Of a DNA stretch of 10,286 bases, positions 6,668-10,286 are shown piece by piece (the first letter of the stretch is position 1; every line of letters starts with the position of its first letter). The position numbers and the translations under genes were made by a program. Below the pieces are notes generated by a model, which did not search any database, was not told the origin of the DNA, and saw nothing but the letters and a program-made list of their open reading frames with translations. The stretch comes from an uncultured Prevotella sp. (GTDB lineage Bacteria > Bacteroidota > Bacteroidia > Bacteroidales > Bacteroidaceae): the NCBI GenBank assembly GCA_900319895.1, contig ONQK01000107.1, forward strand, positions 1-10,286. The letters run 5' to 3'.

Positions 6668-7351
6668 TTATTCCTTGTCCAAAGTCTTCCCGGCTACTAT
6701 GACCACAATCTCGCCGCGCGGCCCGGTCGTGGTAAAGTGGCGGACTAATTCCTCCAAAGTCCCTCTTACACTTTCTTCGTGTAATTTGGAAATCTCCCTT
6801 GCAACAGAAGCCTGACGGTCATTGCCAAAGACTGTGGCGAACTGCTGCAACATTTTTAGCAGTCGATATGGTGATTCATAAAAGATCATCGTCCTTGCTT
6901 CGTCTTTTAAATTTTCTATACGAGTAGTTCTCCCTTTTTTCTGAGGTAAAAAACCTTCAAAACAAAACCTGTCGCAGGGCAGCCCCGATGCCACTAGGGC
7001 AGGGACGAATGCCGTGGCACCAGGCAGTGCCTCTACCTTAATTCCCGCCTTGACGGCCTCGCGAACCAAGAAAAAACCCGGATCGCTAATCCCAGGCGTG
7101 CCTGCATCACTGACGAGCGCAACGGTCTGGCCTGCCAGAATCCGTTCTATGACTGCAGATGAAGTCCCGTGCTCGTTGAACTTGTGGTGAGACATCAGTC
7201 GATTTTGAATGTCGAAATGCTTGAGCAGGACACCTGATGTACGGGTATCTTCTGCCAAAATTATATCTGCCTCACGCAACACACGGATGGCTCGAAATGT
7301 CATATCTTCCAAATTCCCCACAGGGGTTGGCACTAGAAACAATGTTCCCAT
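6668..7351 (-). CDS. rsmI: 16S rRNA (cytidine-1402-2'-O)-methyltransferase RsmI
   Basis: SAM-dependent methyltransferase that 2'-O-methylates C1402 in the decoding centre of 16S rRNA, tuning translational fidelity. The 227-residue protein has the full tetrapyrrole-methylase-type signature set: VPTPVGNLEDMTFRA (7-21), AEDTR (33-37), SDAGTPGISDPG (81-92), ALPGATA (108-114) and FYESPYR, the usual order for RsmI. It lacks the C-terminal extension of the 286-residue E. coli enzyme, ending soon after GEIVVIVAGK, a length I take to be normal for Bacteroidetes. I chose the ATG at 7351 over the in-frame ATG at 7384. MGTLFLVPTPVGNLED is the normal start of the family, and a well-formed promoter (7360-7390) lies between the two codons. 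It is divergent from tdk and probably co-transcribed with the downstream lipoprotein gene. Confidence 0.95.
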   Translation of the reverse strand: MGTLFLVPTPVGNLEDMTFRAIRVLREADIILAEDTRTSGVLLKHFDIQNRLMSHHKFNEHGTSSAVIERILAGQTVALVSDAGTPGISDPGFFLVREAVKAGIKVEALPGATAFVPALVASGLPCDRFCFEGFLPQKKGRTTRIENLKDEARTMIFYESPYRLLKMLQQFATVFGNDRQASVAREISKLHEESVRGTLEELVRHFTTTGPRGEIVVIVAGKTLDKE

Positions 7352-7359
7352 TTCAATGG

Positions 7360-7390
7360 CAAATATAATAGTTTTATTTTTCATGACAAA
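7360..7390 (-). promoter_or_regulatory. rsmI promoter, abutting the start codon
   Basis: On the minus strand TTTG (7390 to 7387), a 19-base spacer and TATATTTG (7367 to 7360) match the Bacteroidetes consensus TTTG, 19-21 bases, TAnnTTTG. The -7 box ends only 8 bases before the ATG at 7351, so transcription should begin within a few bases of the start codon. This supports 7351 as the start, because the alternative ATG at 7384 would lie upstream of the transcript. Confidence 0.65.
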
Positions 7391-7406
7391 AAAAATGTCG
7401 ATTTTC

Positions 7407-7438
7407 TTTGCTTTTTTTTAAACATATTTATATTTTTG
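7407..7438 (+). promoter_or_regulatory. tdk promoter, abutting the start codon
   Basis: TTTG (7407-7410), a 20-base spacer and TATTTTTG (7431-7438) fit the Bacteroidetes promoter consensus. The -7 box ends 4 bases before the tdk ATG at 7443, so the mRNA would be almost leaderless. The promoter is back to back with that of rsmI; the two TTTG boxes are 16 bases apart, so polymerases may compete. The region is A/T-rich, so a chance match is possible. Confidence 0.6.
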
Positions 7439-7442
7439 CACT

Positions 7443-8033
7443 ATGTTGACTGAGAATTTGACAGGAGAAAAGAGGCGCACCGGTAGGATTGAAGTCGTGT
7501 GTGGCTCAATGTTTTCGGGGAAAACCGAAGAGTTGATTCGTCGTATGAAACGGGCGAAATTTGCCCGTCAAAACGTGGAAATATTCAAACCGTCGATGGA
7601 TATTCGGTATTCGGAGGTAAATGTTGTGAGTCATGACCAGAATGAAATCATGAGTACGCCGGTTGATTCCTCGGCAAGCATACTGCTCTTGTCGGCAGAT
7701 ATTGACGTGGTGGGGATAGACGAGGCGCAGTTCCTGGACGATGGTCTGGTGGAGGTGTGCAATGAGCTGGCCAATCGGGGCGTTAGGGTCATCGTGGCGG
7801 GGCTGGACATGGATTTCAAGGGGCGGCCCTTTGGCCCCATGCCCGCACTTTGTGCCATTGCCGACGATGTGACGAAGGTGCACGCCATTTGCGTGAAATG
7901 CGGTGCCTTGGCCTATGTGAGCCATCGGCTTGTGGATGACGACAAGAAGGTGCTGCTTGGCGAGACGATGGAGTACGAGCCGCTGTGCCGCGAGTGTTAT
8001 AGGAAGGCAATGGAGGCTTCGGGTAAAATTTAA
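7443..8033 (+). CDS. tdk: Thymidine kinase (type II, zinc-containing)
   Basis: Phosphorylates thymidine to dTMP with ATP in pyrimidine salvage. The 196-residue length is normal for the TK1-like family. Visible motifs are the P-loop GSMFSGKT (residues 21-28), FKP (48-50), Walker B with the catalytic Glu in DEAQF (93-97, Glu94), the GLDMDFKGRPFGPMP nucleotide-binding loop (120-134), and two CxxC pairs, Cys150/153 and Cys182/185, for the structural zinc. The short N-terminal extension before GRIEVVCGSMFSGKTEE resembles that of Bacteroides thymidine kinases, which supports the ATG at 7443 although it lies very close to the predicted promoter. It is divergent from rsmI and followed after 14 bases by the AI-2E family gene, probably one transcript. 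Nothing is missing from the active site. Confidence 0.97.
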   Translation: MLTENLTGEKRRTGRIEVVCGSMFSGKTEELIRRMKRAKFARQNVEIFKPSMDIRYSEVNVVSHDQNEIMSTPVDSSASILLLSADIDVVGIDEAQFLDDGLVEVCNELANRGVRVIVAGLDMDFKGRPFGPMPALCAIADDVTKVHAICVKCGALAYVSHRLVDDDKKVLLGETMEYEPLCRECYRKAMEASGKI

Positions 8034-8047
8034 ATATGTAACTGAGG

Positions 8048-9136
8048 ATGTTTGAGCAACGGATTACTTTTGATAAATTTATTCGGTGGACGTTAGTCGT
8101 GCTGGCTGTGCTTGCCGGGGTTTTTACCATTAACTATCTCAGTGGCGTGCTGCTTCCTTTTGCCTTGGCGTGGCTGTTGGCCTATTTGCTCTATCCCTTG
8201 GTGCGTTTTGTGCAGTATAAGTTGCACATCCCGTTCCGTGCCTTGGCAATTGTTCTTACCCTGCTTGTTGTCATCGTGGTGTTGGCGCTGGTGTTCTACC
8301 TGATTGTCCCGCCGATGATCGAGCAGTTTGAGAAGTTGGGCGATGTGGCGGCCAGGTACCTTAGTGAGTCGTCGGTTCGGGAGAATTTGCCGGTTGTGAT
8401 TCGAGACTGGCTTGAGAATAACCGTCAGGGGCTTGAAAATTTCTTCAAGAGCAGCGATTTTAATGAGATGGTTAAGAATGTGATGCCCAAATTGTTTACG
8501 GTGCTGGGCAAGACGGCCAGCGTCGTAGTCAGCATCATCGCTTCGTTTATAACCCTATTGTACACGTTTTTCATTTTGTTGGACTATGAAAATCTAACGG
8601 AGAACTGGGTGAAGGTCTTTCCCCGGAAATACCGTCCATTTTGGCAGGATTTGATGAAGGACGTGCAGCGGGAATTGAATAATTATATTCGTGGGCAAGG
8701 GCTGGTGGCGCTGTGCATGGGCATCATGTTTTGTATTGGCTTCACGATTGTCGGTTTTCCAATGGCCATAGGACTTGGCATATTGATTGGAATCCTTGAC
8801 CTAGTGCCTTATTTGCACACTTTCGCCTTGATTCCGACAGCGTTGTTGGCTTTGCTGAAGGCAGCTGATACGGGGCAGAATTTCTGGTTTGTGTTCGGCG
8901 TGGCGGTGTTGATATTTATCATTGTTCAAGTGATTACGGACATGGTCGTCACGCCGAGGGTCATGGGTAAGGCCATGGGGCTAAACCCTGTGGTACTACT
9001 GCTCTCACTGTCGGTCTGGGGCGCGCTGCTCGGCTTTATAGGTCTTATTGTAGCTCTTCCGCTTACCACGTTATTGATTGCTTATTGGCAACGTTATGTG
9101 ACGAGAGAGCATGAAAATACGGTGCAGGAACGGTGA
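8048..9136 (+). CDS. AI-2E family transporter-like membrane protein (PerM/YdgG superfamily)
   Basis: Inner-membrane protein of 362 residues in the AI-2E transporter-like (PF01594-type) family. Members variously act as autoinducer-2 exporters, sodium/proton antiporters or permeases of unknown substrate, so the family name should not be read as a proven role. About eight hydrophobic segments are seen: roughly 14-32, 35-52, 66-88, 155-178, 215-237, 240-270, 277-305 and 311-345. A soluble stretch at 90-150 follows VPPMIEQ, as is typical. Family signatures include NNYIRGQ (211-217), ILDLVPYL (249-256) and VVTPRVMGKAMGLNPV (300-315). It starts 14 bases after tdk on the same strand and is probably co-transcribed, a pairing I recall from other Bacteroidales. 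No clear intrinsic terminator follows; the next element is the tRNA-Lys promoter. The substrate cannot be inferred from this sequence. Confidence 0.9.
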   Translation: MFEQRITFDKFIRWTLVVLAVLAGVFTINYLSGVLLPFALAWLLAYLLYPLVRFVQYKLHIPFRALAIVLTLLVVIVVLALVFYLIVPPMIEQFEKLGDVAARYLSESSVRENLPVVIRDWLENNRQGLENFFKSSDFNEMVKNVMPKLFTVLGKTASVVVSIIASFITLLYTFFILLDYENLTENWVKVFPRKYRPFWQDLMKDVQRELNNYIRGQGLVALCMGIMFCIGFTIVGFPMAIGLGILIGILDLVPYLHTFALIPTALLALLKAADTGQNFWFVFGVAVLIFIIVQVITDMVVTPRVMGKAMGLNPVVLLLSLSVWGALLGFIGLIVALPLTTLLIAYWQRYVTREHENTVQER

Positions 9137-9181
9137 AAAGAACGGTAAAAAGATATTTTTTTCAAAAAACTGTCAAATAAA

Positions 9182-9212
9182 TTTGTCGGTTTAAAAAAAA
9201 ATTGTAACTTTG
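9182..9212 (+). promoter_or_regulatory. tRNA-Lys promoter
   Basis: TTTG (9182-9185), a 19-base spacer containing an A9 run, and TAACTTTG (9205-9212) give a near-ideal Bacteroidetes housekeeping promoter. Transcription should begin near 9217-9219, about 20 bases before the mature 5' end of the tRNA. The A-rich spacer should favour strong expression. Confidence 0.8.
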
Positions 9213-9238
9213 CACCGCTTTTACGGCAAAATGTTGGA

Positions 9239-9311
9239 GATCCGTTAGCTCAGTTGGTAGAGCACAACACTTTTAATGTTGGGGTCTTGGGTTCGAGCCC
9301 CAAACGGATCA
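9239..9311 (+). tRNA. tRNA-Lys (anticodon UUU)
   Basis: A complete cloverleaf can be folded by hand. The acceptor stem GATCCGT pairs perfectly with ACGGATC (9304-9310), and the discriminator base is A9311. The D-arm is GCTC/GAGC around AGTTGGTA, and the anticodon stem CAACA/TGTTG holds the loop CTTTTAA with anticodon TTT, reading AAA/AAG lysine codons. The T-arm TTGGG/CCCAA carries the loop TTCGAGC. The 3' CCA is not encoded and must be added by the nucleotidyltransferase. It is a single tRNA gene with its own promoter and terminator; nothing next to it suggests use as an integration site. Confidence 0.97.
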
Positions 9312-9321
9312 CTAGCCCAAA

Positions 9322-9346
9322 GGGAGGATTTTCCTCCCATTTTTTG
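9322..9346 (+). terminator. Rho-independent terminator of tRNA-Lys
   Basis: A perfect 7-base-pair stem, GGGAGGA with TCCTCCC, closes a three-T loop and is followed by ATTTTTTG. It lies 10 bases past the tRNA 3' end: a textbook intrinsic terminator. Confidence 0.9.
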
Positions 9347-9500
9347 TGTGATTCGTTTTGATGATTTCTTGTCCGTCTTGCAGCATCGCATTTTTATAAA
9401 AATGCCTATTGTCAGCCCCAAAACAGAATGATAGATGGCAAGAACATCAATTTCAGGAAAATGATGTTTCAGGAATGAGGCTTGAGCCGTGCGCCAGCTC
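9347..9500. other. Intergenic spacer between tRNA-Lys terminator and pantothenate kinase gene
   Basis: No gene is supported here. It holds a perfect 18-base palindrome (GCATTTTTATAAAAATGC, 9388-9405), a 7-base inverted repeat (AACATCA 9443-9449 with TGATGTT 9462-9468) and a 9-base direct repeat TTTCAGGAA (9451-9459 and 9467-9475). Either hairpin could help end minus-strand transcription of the kinase gene, but neither is followed by a convincing U-tract on that strand. Confidence 0.5.
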
Positions 9501-10286
9501 TTATTTTTCGTTCATCTCGAAATAATGCAGGGCTGCGCCGATGGCCGTGCAATATTCTGAATATTTGGGTATGCAGAAGCGTACGTTATAGAGCTTTTCC
9601 AGCGCAGGATACACATCTTTGCACTGCGGGAGAAGGCTGAGGTTGCCTATTAAGACGAAATCTTTGATGCCGCTATTTAAGGAGGACAGGATTGCTGCCG
9701 AGCCAATGGTTTGCAGGGTCATGATGATCAGTCCTAGCGCCACGTCCTCTTTGGCAGCATCGTGCAACGCCCTTCCGAAAAGCGATGCCGTGGCGTTCAT
9801 CGGCAGGTTGGGGACGGGCTTGGCACTGATGTCGCCGATCATGAGGTTCACTTTCTTCTCATCGCCTTTCATGGCCAGAGTGGCAACTTGGTTGATGTCG
9901 TCGGTCTTGAGCAGCAGCCTGGAAAGACCTTGAAGTGTCCCTCCGCCCATGCCGATGCCGCCGATGTGCTGTATGTCTTTGTCGTCGCACATCACGAGTG
10001 ATGTTCCTGTGCCCATTGACACCACTATCATGCGGTTGAGTTCCGACTCGTAGCGTGCGCCCAGGCCGTCGGCGATGAATTCGCCGGCTTTTGAGGTGGG
10101 GAGTCCGTAGATCGGTTTGTTGATGTATGCGCTGCCTACGCCGGTGAGCATGACGTGCTGCACGTTTGAGAGTTCAATCTTGTTGTCGTAAAGATATTTC
10201 CCAAATGCCCCATAAAGCGAGGTGACCGGGTCGTTGGCTTTGATGCGGATGGGTGACATGACCCCGTTATGTGGGTTGAAGCCGAT
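9501..10286 (-). CDS. coaW: Type II pantothenate kinase, N-terminus missing at window edge
   Basis: ATP-dependent kinase that phosphorylates pantothenate, the first committed step of coenzyme A synthesis. It belongs to the eukaryote-like type II (fumble/PanK) family, as in Staphylococcus aureus CoaW. The frame stays open through the right edge, encoding IGFNPHNGV before the ATG at 10259, so that ATG is internal. The missing part should hold only about 10-20 residues with the first phosphate loop (GIDIGGST-like). Visible features, numbered from the first residue in the window, are DPVTSLYGAFGKYL (19-32), the putative catalytic Glu in GEF (Glu69), VSMGTGTSL (89-97), GGIGMGGGTLQGLSRLLL, IGNLSLLP and the C-terminal GAALHYFEM. 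These align well by eye with S. aureus CoaW. Its upstream neighbour is outside the window, so the operon context is unknown. Confidence 0.9.
   Translation of the reverse strand: MGFNPHNGVMSPIRIKANDPVTSLYGAFGKYLYDNKIELSNVQHVMLTGVGSAYINKPIYGLPTSKAGEFIADGLGARYESELNRMIVVSMGTGTSLVMCDDKDIQHIGGIGMGGGTLQGLSRLLLKTDDINQVATLAMKGDEKKVNLMIGDISAKPVPNLPMNATASLFGRALHDAAKEDVALGLIIMTLQTIGSAAILSSLNSGIKDFVLIGNLSLLPQCKDVYPALEKLYNVRFCIPKYSEYCTAIGAALHYFEMNEK

Noticed and set aside
7352..7384. Upstream in-frame ATG for rsmI, adding MKNKTIIFAIE
   Set aside because: Family members start at the MGTLFLVPTPVGNLED position, and the -7 promoter box lies inside this extension.
9239..9500. tRNA-Lys as an integration site with an adjacent mobile element
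   Set aside because: No integrase and no repeat of the tRNA 3' end are seen; a terminator and a housekeeping gene follow directly.
1..10286. CRISPR array, riboswitch, insertion sequence, toxin-antitoxin or defence system
   Set aside because: No regularly spaced repeats, no transposase, no known riboswitch core and no unassigned gene cluster: nearly every base belongs to recognisable housekeeping genes or short spacers.

Overview
The window looks like ordinary core chromosome from a Bacteroidales bacterium, most likely Prevotella-like; the genus is a guess. The evidence is the gene content (a GldH-type lipoprotein, a PSP1/RicT-type protein next to DNA polymerase III delta', a Bacteroidales coiled-coil lipoprotein beside rsmI, a Bacteroidales-type tdk), Bacteroidetes-style promoters (TTTG, 19-23 bases, TAnnTTTG), an A-rich leader instead of a Shine-Dalgarno sequence, and SPII signal peptides ending in S-C. 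About 97% of the window is genes. There are no insertion sequences, phage genes, CRISPR arrays or other obvious foreign DNA.

Layout. Positions 1-2668 (+) hold the end of mrdA (PBP2) overlapping rodA (mrdB), the transpeptidase and glycosyltransferase pair of the elongation machinery. Facing them, 2677-5551 (-) is an operon transcribed holB, PSP1/RicT-like, gldH, with a promoter just upstream of holB. Next, 5776-7351 (-) is rsmI followed by a coiled-coil lipoprotein gene, with a hairpin separating this unit from the holB promoter. Diverging from rsmI, 7443-9136 (+) is tdk plus an AI-2E family membrane protein. A single tRNA-Lys(UUU) with its own promoter and terminator lies at 9239-9311. The right edge, 9501-10286 (-), is a type II pantothenate kinase whose N-terminus lies outside the window.

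The genes serve separate housekeeping roles: wall elongation, clamp loading, envelope lipoproteins, 16S rRNA methylation, thymidine salvage, lysine decoding and coenzyme A synthesis. I found no convincing previously undescribed system. The points most worth a second look are a delta' subunit without its zinc-binding cysteines, back-to-back rsmI/tdk promoters that seem to give almost leaderless mRNAs, an enlarged RodA, and an orphan RicT-like protein with an extra N-terminal cysteine cluster.
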